Assembly: GCA_964476835.1 (NCBI GenBank) | Contig: CAYZCE010000015.1 | Span: forward strand, 1 to 49,439 | DNA length: 49,439 bases | Source: PALSA-926 sp964476835 | GTDB taxonomy: Bacteria > Pseudomonadota > Alphaproteobacteria > Micavibrionales > UBA2020 | Direction: 5' to 3' | Part shown: positions 7,964 to 16,200 of the stretch, one piece after another | How the letters are laid out: each line of letters opens with the position of its first letter | How positions within the stretch are numbered: position 1 is the first letter of the stretch | The notes under the pieces: generated by a model | Databases searched by the model: none | The model's input: only the letters and a program-made list of their open reading frames with translations | Told to the model about the DNA's origin: nothing | Position numbers and translations under genes: made by a program

Positions 7964-8713
7964 TTAGATGACGTCGAGCATCTTGGCCACCAGCGGGTGG
8001 CGCACGATGTCGGTCTGGTGCAGGTATTCGACGCCGATGCCCTCGACGGTTTCGAGTTTCTTGGACATGTCGCGCAGGCCCGAGATGCCCTCGAGCAGGT
8101 CGCTCTGGTCGGGGTCGCCCGTCACGACCATCGTCGAGTTCCACCCGAGGCGGCTGACGATCATCTTGATCTGGGCGTAGGTGCAGTTCTGCGCCTCGTC
8201 GATCACCACGAAGGCGTTGTTGAGCGTGCGCCCGCGCATGTAGCCGATGGGCGCGATCTCGATCTCGCCGCTTTCCAGCAGCTGCTTGAGCCTCTTCACG
8301 CCGATGCGGTCGTTAAGCGCGTCGTAGAGCGGCCTTAAGTAAGGCGCCATCTTGTCCTGCAGGTCGCCGGGCAGGTAGCCGATCTTCTCCCCCGCCTCGA
8401 TCGCCGGGCGCGAGAGGATTATGCGGTCGACCTTGCCGTCTTCGAAGGCCTTCACGGCGGCGGAGATGGCGAGATAGGTCTTGCCCGAACCGGCGGGACC
8501 GATAGCGAAAACGAGGTTATCCCTGTCGATCGCTTCCATCAACCGCTTCTGTCCCTCCGTGCGCGGGCGCACGTTCTTCACGTACGCCTGGTCGCGGCGG
8601 CCGTCGAACTGGTCGAGCGCGTCATGTGCGCCGGTGCCGTGCCGCCCGAACAGCGGGTGCACGGTGGTGGCGTTCTGGGACTTGTTGCTGCGGTGCTGGT
8701 ATTTCTTCCCCAT
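7964..8713 (-). CDS. PhoH-family ATPase
   Basis: A cytosolic P-loop protein of the PhoH family, 249 residues. Walker A is GPAGSGKT at 72-79 and Walker B is VVIDEAQN at about 168-175; ILSRPAIEAGEKIGYLPGD and the sensor-like VTGDPDQSDL are typical. It lacks the roughly 80-residue N-terminal segment of the longer PhoH/YbeZ proteins that sit next to ybeY, and no ybeY is nearby. Relatives are linked to RNA metabolism, but the precise role is not established. The first 55 residues are basic and of low complexity. A probable small RNA or leader with its own terminator precedes the gene. Confidence 0.9.
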   Translation of the reverse strand: MGKKYQHRSNKSQNATTVHPLFGRHGTGAHDALDQFDGRRDQAYVKNVRPRTEGQKRLMEAIDRDNLVFAIGPAGSGKTYLAISAAVKAFEDGKVDRIILSRPAIEAGEKIGYLPGDLQDKMAPYLRPLYDALNDRIGVKRLKQLLESGEIEIAPIGYMRGRTLNNAFVVIDEAQNCTYAQIKMIVSRLGWNSTMVVTGDPDQSDLLEGISGLRDMSKKLETVEGIGVEYLHQTDIVRHPLVAKMLDVI

Positions 8714-8797
8714 CTATATCAGTTCTCCCCTTTTGGTTGCAGTTTGCGGCGCGGACGGTTGTAGTGAACGGAGACGCGCCCGGCATGTTCCGGACAC

Positions 8798-8819
8798 AAA
8801 AAAACCTCCCATGGGGAGG
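8798..8819 (-). terminator. Intrinsic terminator of the phoH-upstream RNA
   Basis: On the minus strand, CCTCCC and GGGAGG form a 6-bp hairpin with a CAT loop, followed by seven T. It is about 85 nt before the phoH start, so it ends any transcript from the promoter at 8957-8985 unless read through. Confidence 0.75.
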
Positions 8820-8950
8820 CTCGGTAACTTTTGACGATGCGGGTCGCGGGGGTCGTGATGATGTGCCGCGACAGATGCTCTGTACTTGGCCCAGATGGGA
8901 AAACGCTTAGTCTGATAATGTCCATCGACACCTCCAACCAATTCAACCCT
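8798..8950 (-). ncRNA. Probable small structured RNA or attenuated leader upstream of phoH
   Basis: A minus-strand segment of about 150 nt lies between a good promoter (8957-8985) and an intrinsic terminator (8798-8819) and has no convincing gene. It contains a 7-bp stem made by 8843-8849 and 8866-8872 and other short hairpins. A ribosome-site-like GGAGG precedes an ATG at 8928, and that reading runs through the terminator to 8719 as 69 codons with no recognisable family, so a leader peptide is possible but doubtful. Whether this is a free sRNA or an attenuator of phoH cannot be told from sequence. Confidence 0.45.
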
Positions 8951-8956
8951 GATTTC

Positions 8957-8985
8957 ACTCTAGCGCAAGTGATTCGCGCTGTCAT
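8957..8985 (-). promoter_or_regulatory. Putative sigma70 promoter for the small RNA/phoH leader
   Basis: On the minus strand, ATGACA (8980-8985) and TAGAGT (8957-8962) are separated by exactly 17 nt. Transcription would start near 8950. Confidence 0.5.
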
Positions 8986-9020
8986 CAGAATTGTTAAAAA
9001 AGGATGAAGATTTTTTTCAC

Positions 9021-9106
9021 TTTGTCATCCCGAACACCGTGAGGGATCTTGAATGCCGGTCATACGACAACCCTTCAAGATTCCTCACTACGTTCGGAAT
9101 GACAAA
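9021..9106. repeat. Imperfect palindromic repeat element
   Basis: Two 33-nt arms (9021-9053 and 9074-9106) are inverted repeats with five mismatches around a 20-nt loop. The arms begin TTTGTCAT and contain CCGAAC and GAGG-ATCTTGAA. This type of TTTGTCAT-CCGAAC palindrome is found as a dispersed intergenic element in many bacteria. It lies just past the stop of the gene at 9109 and may act as its 3' hairpin. Confidence 0.75.
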
Positions 9107-9108
9107 AA

Positions 9109-9402
9109 TTAGAAGTGTTCGGAGAGATAACACGGCGTGCAGCGCATCGGCTGCTGGTTCTCGAACTCGATCATCATCAGCACGCCGCGCTGGCGCGCGA
9201 TCTCGATGATGTCGGTGTCGACAGCTTCGAACACGGCGTGGAATTCGCCGGTGCCGGCGTGGATGTTCTGCCCTTCGACCGTAAACCAGAACGGCCCTTC
9301 GGCCGGGTTGTTGTCGAGGACGTTCTGGCGCGACATGAAGAACGCCAGCGCGTTTTTCTCGTTGCAGAAGACTTCGTATTCGGGGACGAACTGGCCGGTC
9401 AT
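9109..9402 (-). CDS. Hypothetical protein downstream of nrdB
   Basis: A 97-residue protein I do not recognise. It is acidic in its first half and soluble, with no signal peptide or membrane segment. It begins MTGQFVPEYEVFCNEKNAL and ends CTPCYLSEHF, with a CxxC pair near the C-terminus. The start is 4 nt after the stop of the 59-residue gene before it and has no strong ribosome site of its own, so translation is probably coupled. It is the last gene of the nrdA-nrdB transcript before a palindromic repeat. Its position suggests a link to ribonucleotide reductase, but that is only context. Confidence 0.6.
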   Translation of the reverse strand: MTGQFVPEYEVFCNEKNALAFFMSRQNVLDNNPAEGPFWFTVEGQNIHAGTGEFHAVFEAVDTDIIEIARQRGVLMMIEFENQQPMRCTPCYLSEHF

Positions 9403-9406
9403 GCGA

Positions 9407-9586
9407 TCAACGCGGCTCGATCAGGTGGTCGCCGGCGCCCATGCCGCGCGGCTGCACGGCGGGCTCGGCGGCCGGCGCATGGCTGAGCATCATCGACGGT
9501 TCCGTTCCAAGGTAGCTTTGCAGAATTTCCTTCGCGTCCTCGCCAGACTTGGCGCCGACGGCCGCGCTTTCCAACAGTTTGCTCAT
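9407..9586 (-). CDS. Small hypothetical protein (59 aa) downstream of nrdB
   Basis: A small ORF with an ATG at 9586 and an AGGAAGG ribosome site 7 nt upstream. The translation starts MSKLLESAAVGAKSGEDAKE and ends in a Pro/Ala/Gly-rich tail with the last residues HLIEPR. The first 30 residues could form an amphipathic helix. It has no recognised family. It sits between a 45-nt palindrome after nrdB and the 97-residue gene, which starts 4 nt after its stop. The ribosome site and the tight spacing are the main support. Confidence 0.55.
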   Translation of the reverse strand: MSKLLESAAVGAKSGEDAKEILQSYLGTEPSMMLSHAPAAEPAVQPRGMGAGDHLIEPR

Positions 9587-9606
9587 GATGACGCCTTCCT
9601 AAGAAA

Positions 9607-9651
9607 TTGGCCTATAAAGATATTATACCCAATAATACCTTTATAGGCCAA
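9607..9651. repeat. 45-nt near-perfect palindrome between nrdB and the small ORF
   Basis: Positions 9607-9619 pair with 9639-9651 over 13 bases without a mismatch. After one mismatch, 9621-9626 pair with 9632-9637 over 6 bases around a 5-nt loop. The stem is AT-rich inside and GC-rich at GGCC. No T-run follows on the minus strand, so it is not a classical terminator. It could be an mRNA-processing or stability hairpin, or a protein-binding site. Confidence 0.8.
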
Positions 9652-9682
9652 GATTGTTGAGGAAGCGTTAATTTCCAGCCTG

Positions 9683-10666
9683 TTAGGCCGCGCTGAAGAC
9701 GTCCTTTTCGAACGCCTCTTCCCATGTGCCCTGCGTGGAGGCCTTGGAATATTCGGTAGCGCGGTTTTCGAAGAAGTTGGTGTGCTCGGCGCCGTTGAGG
9801 ATCGCGTCCATCCACGGCAGCGGGTTCTTGGTGGTGGCGAAGATCGGCTGCAGGCCCAGCTGCGTCAGGCGGCGGTCGCCGATGTAGCGGATGTAGTCCT
9901 TCACTTCCTGCGCGGTCATGCCCTCGATGGCGCCCATGCCGAACGCGAGATCGATGAAGGCGTCTTCGTGGGCGACGATGGTCTTGCAGGCGTCGGTGAT
10001 CTCGGCTTGCAACTGCTCCGTCCAGATTTCCTGGTTTTCCTCGATGAAGGTGCGGAACAGGCGGATCATGGAGAGCGTGTGCAGCGTCTCGTCGCGCACC
10101 GACCACGTCACGATCTGACCCATGCCTTTCATCTTGTTGAAGCGCGTGAAGTTCATCAGCATCGCAAAGGACGCGAACAATTGCAGCCCTTCGGTGAACG
10201 CGCCGAAGACCGCCATGGTCATGGCGATGTTGTGCTTGGAGTCGACGTTGAACCCCTGCATGTAGTCGTACTTGTCCTTCATTTCCTTGTACTTCATGAA
10301 GGCGGAGTATTCCGTCTCGGGCATGCCGATGGTGTCGAGCAGGTGGGAATAAGCGGCGATATGCACCGTCTCGATGTTCGAGAAGGCCGACATCATCATC
10401 TGCACTTCGGTCGGCTTGAAGACGCGGGAATAGTGGCGCATGTAGCAGTTGTTGACTTCAACGTCGGCCTGCGTGAAGAAGCGGAAGATCTGCGTCAGCA
10501 GGTTCTTCTCCGACGGCGTCAGCTTTTGCTTCCAGTCGCGGATGTCTTCCGCCAGCGGCACTTCCTCGGGCAGCCAGTGAATGCGCTGCTGCGTCAGCCA
10601 CGCTTCGTAGGCCCACGGATAGTGGAACGGCTTGTAGACGTGGTTCTCGGTCAACAGGCGGGACAT
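9683..10666 (-). CDS. nrdB: Ribonucleoside-diphosphate reductase subunit beta
   Basis: The radical-generating subunit of aerobic class I ribonucleotide reductase, 327 residues. The di-iron ligands can be assigned as D68, E99, H102, E159, E193 and H196, and the radical tyrosine as Y106 in ETVHIAAYSH, so it looks like a normal tyrosyl-radical enzyme. The ATG at 10666 has GGAG 7 nt upstream. It follows nrdA by 23 nt and is cotranscribed with it. Two small unknown genes lie downstream on the same strand. Confidence 0.95.
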   Translation of the reverse strand: MSRLLTENHVYKPFHYPWAYEAWLTQQRIHWLPEEVPLAEDIRDWKQKLTPSEKNLLTQIFRFFTQADVEVNNCYMRHYSRVFKPTEVQMMMSAFSNIETVHIAAYSHLLDTIGMPETEYSAFMKYKEMKDKYDYMQGFNVDSKHNIAMTMAVFGAFTEGLQLFASFAMLMNFTRFNKMKGMGQIVTWSVRDETLHTLSMIRLFRTFIEENQEIWTEQLQAEITDACKTIVAHEDAFIDLAFGMGAIEGMTAQEVKDYIRYIGDRRLTQLGLQPIFATTKNPLPWMDAILNGAEHTNFFENRATEYSKASTQGTWEEAFEKDVFSAA

Positions 10667-10689
10667 ATATCAACTCCTCTGGAAGAACT

Positions 10690-12492
10690 TTACTGGCAGG
10701 CCAGGCACTCGTCGTACTTACCGTTGCTGGCTTCGGTCTTTTTCAGTTTGCCGCCGTTGGTGACGCTTTCGGCGCGCTGGATCGACTTGGAGCGGCAGTA
10801 GTAGAGCGACTTCACGCCCTTCTTCCATGCCAGCCAGTGGATCATGTGCAGATCGCGCTTGTGGATGTCGGCGGGGATAAAGATGTTGAGCGACTGCGCC
10901 TGGCAGATGAACGGCGTGCGGTCGGCGGCGTGTTCGATCAGCCAGCGCTGGTCGAGTTCGAACGCAGTCTTGAACACGTCCTTCTCGTCGTCGGTCAGGA
11001 AATCGAGGTGCTGCACGGAGCCTTCGCTGATCGTGATGCTCGTCCAGACTTCTTCGTTGTCCAAGCCCTTGTCGGCCAGCAGCTTCTTGAGGTACGGGTT
11101 GCGCACCGCGTAAGAGCCGGAAAGCGTCTTGTGGGTGTAGGCGTTGGCCGTGTTCGGCTCGATCCCCGGCGACGCGCCGCCGGTGATGATCGAGATCGAC
11201 GCGGTCGGCGCGATGGCGATCTTGTTGGAGAAGCGTTCCATGATGCCGTATTCCTTGGCATCGGGGCAGGGCCCACGCTCATGCGCGAGCTTGACGGAAG
11301 CGGCATCGGCGCCGGCCTTGATGTGCTTGAACATGCGCTTGTTCCAGACCTTGGCCATGACGCCCTCGAACGGGATCATCTTGGATTGCAGGAACGAGTG
11401 ATAGCCCATGACGCCAAGGCCGACGGAGCGTTCGCGCATCGCGGCGTATTTGGCGCGCATCATGCTGTCGGGCGCGCGGCGGATGAAGTCTTCGAGCACG
11501 TTGTCGAGGAAACGCATGACGTCTTCGATGAACTGCGGCTGGTTCTCCCATTCCTCGAACTTCTCGAGGTTGAGGGACGACAGGCAGCAGACCGCGGTGC
11601 GTTCCTGGCCGTGGTGGTCCTTGCCGGTCGGCAGGGTGATTTCGCTGCAGAGGTTCGACATCTTGACGTTGAGGCCGGCGAGCTTGTGATGCTCGGGGAT
11701 GGCGCGGTTGACGTGGTCGATGTTGACGATGTACGGCTCGCCGGTTTCGACGCGCGCCGTCAGGATGCGGATCCACAGGCTGCGCGCGGAGATGCGCTCG
11801 AGCACTTGGCCGTCCTTCGGGCTGGTCAGCCCCCATTCGGCGTCTTCCTCGACCGCGCGCATGAAAGCGTCGGTGATGAGGATGCCGTGGTGCAGGTTGA
11901 GCGCCTTGCGGTTCGGGTCGCCGCCGGTCGGGCGACGCAGTTCGACGAATTCCTCGATTTCAGGGTGCCAGACGGGCAGGTAGACGGCGGCGGAACCGCG
12001 GCGCAGGGAACCTTGGCTGATCGCCAGCGTCAGGCTGTCCTGCACGCGAATGAAGGGAATGATGCCCGAGGTCTTGCCGTTGCGGCCGACTTTTTCGCCG
12101 AGCGCGCGCAGGTTGCCCCAGTAGGAGCCGATGCCGCCGCCGCGCGAGGCGAGCCAGACGTTTTCGTTCCACAGGTCGACGATGCCGCCGAGGCTGTCGT
12201 CGCATTCGTTGAGGAAGCAGGAAATGGGCAGGCCGCGCTCGGTGCCGCCGTTCGACAGGACGGGCGTCGCGGGCATGAACCACAGCTTGGAGATATAATC
12301 ATAGAGGCGCTGCGCATGGGCGGAATCGTCGCCGTAGAACATGGCCACGCGCGCAAAGAGATCCTGGAACGACTCACCCGGCAGCAGGTAGCGGTCTTCG
12401 AGAGTCGACTTGCCGAATTCTGTTAAATAGGCATCGCGGGAACGGTCGATCGTGACCTTGGATCCTTTGGCAACCTGCGCGACATCAAACAT
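10690..12492 (-). CDS. nrdA: Ribonucleoside-diphosphate reductase subunit alpha
   Basis: The catalytic subunit of class I ribonucleotide reductase. At 600 residues it belongs to the short alpha type that lacks a full N-terminal ATP-cone, unlike the 761-residue E. coli enzyme. Diagnostic blocks are PATPVLSNGG, LPISCFLNECDDSLGGI, SNLCSEITLP and the nucleotide-loop region PTASISIITGGASPGIEPN. The C-terminus ends CLACQ, the redox pair that reloads the active site. I take the ATG at 12492 because GGGGGAG lies 9 nt upstream; an in-frame ATG at 12513 has no such site. Loss of the ATP-cone would mean no dATP activity control by that domain. Confidence 0.94.
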   Translation of the reverse strand: MFDVAQVAKGSKVTIDRSRDAYLTEFGKSTLEDRYLLPGESFQDLFARVAMFYGDDSAHAQRLYDYISKLWFMPATPVLSNGGTERGLPISCFLNECDDSLGGIVDLWNENVWLASRGGGIGSYWGNLRALGEKVGRNGKTSGIIPFIRVQDSLTLAISQGSLRRGSAAVYLPVWHPEIEEFVELRRPTGGDPNRKALNLHHGILITDAFMRAVEEDAEWGLTSPKDGQVLERISARSLWIRILTARVETGEPYIVNIDHVNRAIPEHHKLAGLNVKMSNLCSEITLPTGKDHHGQERTAVCCLSSLNLEKFEEWENQPQFIEDVMRFLDNVLEDFIRRAPDSMMRAKYAAMRERSVGLGVMGYHSFLQSKMIPFEGVMAKVWNKRMFKHIKAGADAASVKLAHERGPCPDAKEYGIMERFSNKIAIAPTASISIITGGASPGIEPNTANAYTHKTLSGSYAVRNPYLKKLLADKGLDNEEVWTSITISEGSVQHLDFLTDDEKDVFKTAFELDQRWLIEHAADRTPFICQAQSLNIFIPADIHKRDLHMIHWLAWKKGVKSLYYCRSKSIQRAESVTNGGKLKKTEASNGKYDECLACQ

Positions 12493-12596
12493 TGATTCTA
12501 ACTCCCCCGTCATAACTTTTGTATCGTTTCTCTTTCTTTTCTATGCGTTTGGCCCGGTTTCTTAAGGCCTTACGCACACACAAGAGATTGTTATTC

Positions 12597-12625
12597 CCCA
12601 TACCCAAACATACCACATATGGGGT
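12597..12625. promoter_or_regulatory. Dyad-symmetric element upstream of nrdA, possible operator
   Basis: The 350-nt gap between nrdA and the HIT gene holds no supported gene. CCCCATA (12597-12603) and TATGGGG (12618-12624) form an inverted repeat. Inside it, 12612-12625 is a 14-nt palindrome with one mismatch (ACCACATATGGGGT). Its position about 105 nt before the nrdA start suits an operator; NrdR is the obvious candidate, but the match to its consensus is only partial. Confidence 0.35.
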
Positions 12626-12842
12626 TTCAGTACACGGACGGCGGTCAAATAAATTTTCGGCGCGGCGTCGATTTCATCTTGACGCACGCACTAAGCCCGA
12701 TGGCTCTAGAGCTTCCTGCGCGTCAAGAAAACGACGCGCCAAACGACCCTGCTTTCATAATTGCAACATTTCACATTGTAGCATCCAAAAATGAAGAAAA
12801 TGTTAAGGTGGAGGCCGGTCAAAAACGGCTTTTGGAGGACTT

Positions 12843-13202
12843 ATGGCCTACGATCCCAACAACATCTTCGCCCGCATCCTGCGCGGCGAGATCCCGTGCA
12901 AGAAAGTCTATGAAGACGCCCACGTGCTGGCCTTCCACGACATCGCGCCCAAGGCGCCGGTCCATATCCTCGTGCTGCCCAAGGGCGCTTACGTGAGCAT
13001 GGACGACTTCACCGCCAAGGCCACGCCAGAGGAAATCGCCGGCCTCTTCCGCGCCCTCGGCCAGATCGCGCGCGACAACGGCCTCGATGCCTCCGGCTAC
13101 CGCGTCATCTCCAACTGCGGCCTCAACGGCGGGCAGGAAGTGCCGCACCTGCACCTGCACCTCGTCGGCGGCAAGGCGCTGGGCCGGATGATCGGCGGAT
13201 AA
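12843..13202 (+). CDS. HIT-family (histidine triad) nucleotide-binding protein
   Basis: A 119-residue Hint-type protein. The triad PHLHLHLVGG at residues 101-110 gives H102, H104 and H106, and the N-terminus FARILRGEIPCKKVYED is typical of the branch that hydrolyses purine nucleoside phosphoramidates. It is a small cytosolic dimer in known members. A GGAGG site precedes the ATG by about 5 nt. It is alone on the plus strand, divergent from nrdA and convergent with the autotransporter, with a shared terminator after it. Confidence 0.93.
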   Translation: MAYDPNNIFARILRGEIPCKKVYEDAHVLAFHDIAPKAPVHILVLPKGAYVSMDDFTAKATPEEIAGLFRALGQIARDNGLDASGYRVISNCGLNGGQEVPHLHLHLVGGKALGRMIGG

Positions 13203-13218
13203 ACTTCCCCTCTCGACA

Positions 13219-13255
13219 AAAAAATCCCCCGGCCTTGCGGACGGGGGATTTTTTG
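13219..13255. terminator. Bidirectional intrinsic terminator
   Basis: An A-run, then a hairpin with arms CCCCCG and CGGGGG, then a T-run. It can stop transcription from both sides and lies between the convergent HIT and autotransporter genes. Confidence 0.85.
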
Positions 13256-13269
13256 CGGGCGGAACGTCC

Positions 13270-16200
13270 TTAGAAGTGGACGGTGCCGCGCACGATGCCC
13301 GTGTGGGCCTGGTAGTCGGTCTTGTAGGTGTAGTCGTAGTTGGCCGACAGGTCCCAGTTCGAGGTGGTGACATAGGTCAGGCCGGCGGAGCCGTTGAACT
13401 CGTTCCGCGCCGGATCCGCGCCTTGCGACGTGAAGACCGGGCTGCCCGAGGTGAAGTGCGCCGTCGACTCGATGTTGTCCGCCAGCGTGTCATAAGCATA
13501 GCCGACGCTGAGCGACGGGCGCAGCTTGGCGCCGTCTTCGTCCTTCAGGCTCCACATCGCGGTGAGGCCCGCGCCGAGCTTGAGGCTGTCGGCGTTTTCA
13601 GAGCCGACCGACAGGAGCGGAGCGCCCGAGCCGGTTTCGATGTAGCCGTCCGTCGCGAGGTGCAGGTACGAGGCCGAGAGGCTCGGGGTCAGCGTCAGGC
13701 CGTGCGCCATCGCATAGTCCTTGCCGCTGGCAAGCTGCGCCGCGTAGAGGTCGCTGCTGTAGTTTGCGCTCGCCGTGCCGCCGAGGCCGACGTTGTGGCG
13801 GACGGAGTCGATGTCGTTATACGCGTAACCGACCTGGCCGTTCACGAAGTAGCCGTCCTTCAGGCTCTTGCTCGCATACAGGTTGACGCCGTAGCTGTCG
13901 ACGTCGATGCCCGTCGTGTTGCTGTTCTTCGAGTTGGCGTTGGTGCGGCCGTAGGTGAACGACACGCCGAGCACGCCGTCCTTGATGACGTTCGCGCTGT
14001 CGATGCCGGCCGAGGTGCCGAAGCTGTCGGCATCATAGCCCGCGATCTGGTCGCGCGTATCCTGCTTGGCCGACTGGCCGAAGCCCTGCACCCAGAAGCT
14101 CGCGCCATGCGTGGCGGAACCCGCCGCGACGCCCGCCTGAGCGTTCGACGCAACCTCGTCGCCGTGCATCAGGTTCAACATGCGCGTCTGGGCGATGTGC
14201 TGGACGGATTCGCCGAAGCTGTTCGCGGCCGTCGACGCCGCACCGCCGTCGACGGTGGGGGCGATGGAGGTCAGCAGCTTTTCCGCCGTCTTGGTATCGC
14301 CGTCGGTGAGCGCCTGGTCCACGGCATCCATCAGGTCGGTGATTGCGGGATCGGTGCTGGTGAGCGCCGCCGTCTGCAGCGCGTTGCCCGCCGCCGTCGC
14401 CGGGTTGGAGAGGCCGCTCAGGCCGTCCGCCGCCGACACCGTATGCGCGACCAGCACGAAGTTGCCGTGGTTGTCGGTGTCCTGCGAGAAGGTCACCAGC
14501 GATGTATCGAGCGCCGAGATGTCGAGGTTGGAGCCGATGTTCGCCACGCCGGTGCCGCTGTCGTTGCCGTCGATGATGACGAACTCGGTGCCGTTGGCGA
14601 TGGTGTAGGCCTTGTTGGTGCCGATGACGATCTTGGCGCCCGCATCGACCGTCGCATTGCCGGTGACGATGACATGGCCGCTCGTCGTCGCGCTGGAGAG
14701 CGAGACGTCGAGTTCCTGGCCTGCGCCCAGCGTGAAGGAGGAACCGACCTCGATGGTGTTGTCGCCGATGTCGGTGACGTCGGCCGCATGCAAGGTGCCC
14801 GTCACCGTCAGGGTGTGCGGGCCGCCTTCGCCGCCGGCGGCGATGTTCAGGGACGCAAGCGTGCCCACGTTGCCGTAGATCTTGGAATTTGTCATGACGT
14901 TCAGGACGCCATGTGCGCCGGAGCCGCTGTCGTAACCGCTGATGTTGCCGACGATCTTGCCGCCGTCGAGGACAAGGGTGGAACCCGCATCATAGAGCAG
15001 GATGTTGGCGGTCGTGGTGCCGGAGGTGGTCTTGAAGACGCCGGTGTCGCCGTAGACGGTCAGGCCGTCCTGCAGCGTCAGGTTGGCGGCGGAAACGAAG
15101 GTCGCGCCCTCGATGCTCATGCGATACAGGTTGTCCGTCCACGCCTTGGTCTGCGTGACGCTGTAACCCGAATGCTCGTCGTCTTCATCGGTGATGACGA
15201 TGTTGTTGTAGTTGAGCTCGCTGCCGCCCTGCAGAACTGCACCGACGGTGATCGCGTTGTTGTAGGAATTGAAGGTGATGGTGTTGTTGAAATACGCGTC
15301 GCTCGCCCCGCCCAGCGTGATCGTACCGGAAGAGATGTTGCCTTCGAAGGCGACGTAGCTATTGATGTTGTCTTCGCCGATCTGGATGCTGTTAATGTTC
15401 GAGCCGATGTCGCCGGTGAACGTGACATGCGAACCGCCGGCGGTCGTGATGTTGTTGGTCTCCAGCGCGTTCGCGCCGTAGATGTTGCCGTTCACGGTGG
15501 TGCTGCCGTCGAAGGCGATCGTGTTGACGTCGCCCGCATGGCCGTCGCCGCCCAGCTGGATGTTGCTGGCGGTCAGGCCTTGCGCGAAGGTCGCCGTCGA
15601 GTTGTCGTGATAGGTGTCGATCTGGATCGAGTCGGCGCTGGTCATGCCGTTGAACAGGACGCCGATGGGGTTGGAGACGATCAGGTGGCTGCCTTCGCCG
15701 CCGGTGACGCTGGAGTTGACCGTCTGCGCCTGACCGTCATAATTGTAGAAGCTCAGCTGCGCACCGTCGCCGAACGACAGGCCGCTCTTGGTCACGATGT
15801 TGCCCATGACGGTCAGCGAGCTGTCCGCGCCGACGGTGATCTTGTTGATCGAGTGGCCGGCGGTGCCGATGCTGCCCGACGTCGTGACGCCGGAACCGTC
15901 CGCGACCGTCACCGTGCCGTAGCCCGTGCCCGTGGAGTCGATGATGTCGCCGCCGACCATGATGGTGGCATCGATGTTGTCGAATGTCACCGTGGCGGCA
16001 TGGCCGTTGAAGTTGATCGTGCCTTCCGAGGTCGCATTGACGTCGGCGGCGAAGGTCAGCGTGCCGATGTTGGAAAAGGTGATTTTCGTTGCGTCGACCG
16101 AGCCGTCGAAAGTCGTCGTGCCGGCATTGCTGACCTGGATTTCATACAGGGACTTGGTGCTGCCGAGCGCGTCGAGGAAATGGTCGCCGGTGTTGAGGAC

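Noticed and set aside
8719..8928. A 69-codon minus-strand ORF with a GGAGG site before phoH
   Set aside because: It runs through an intrinsic terminator and has no family match, so it is not listed as a gene; a leader-peptide role is noted under the small RNA.
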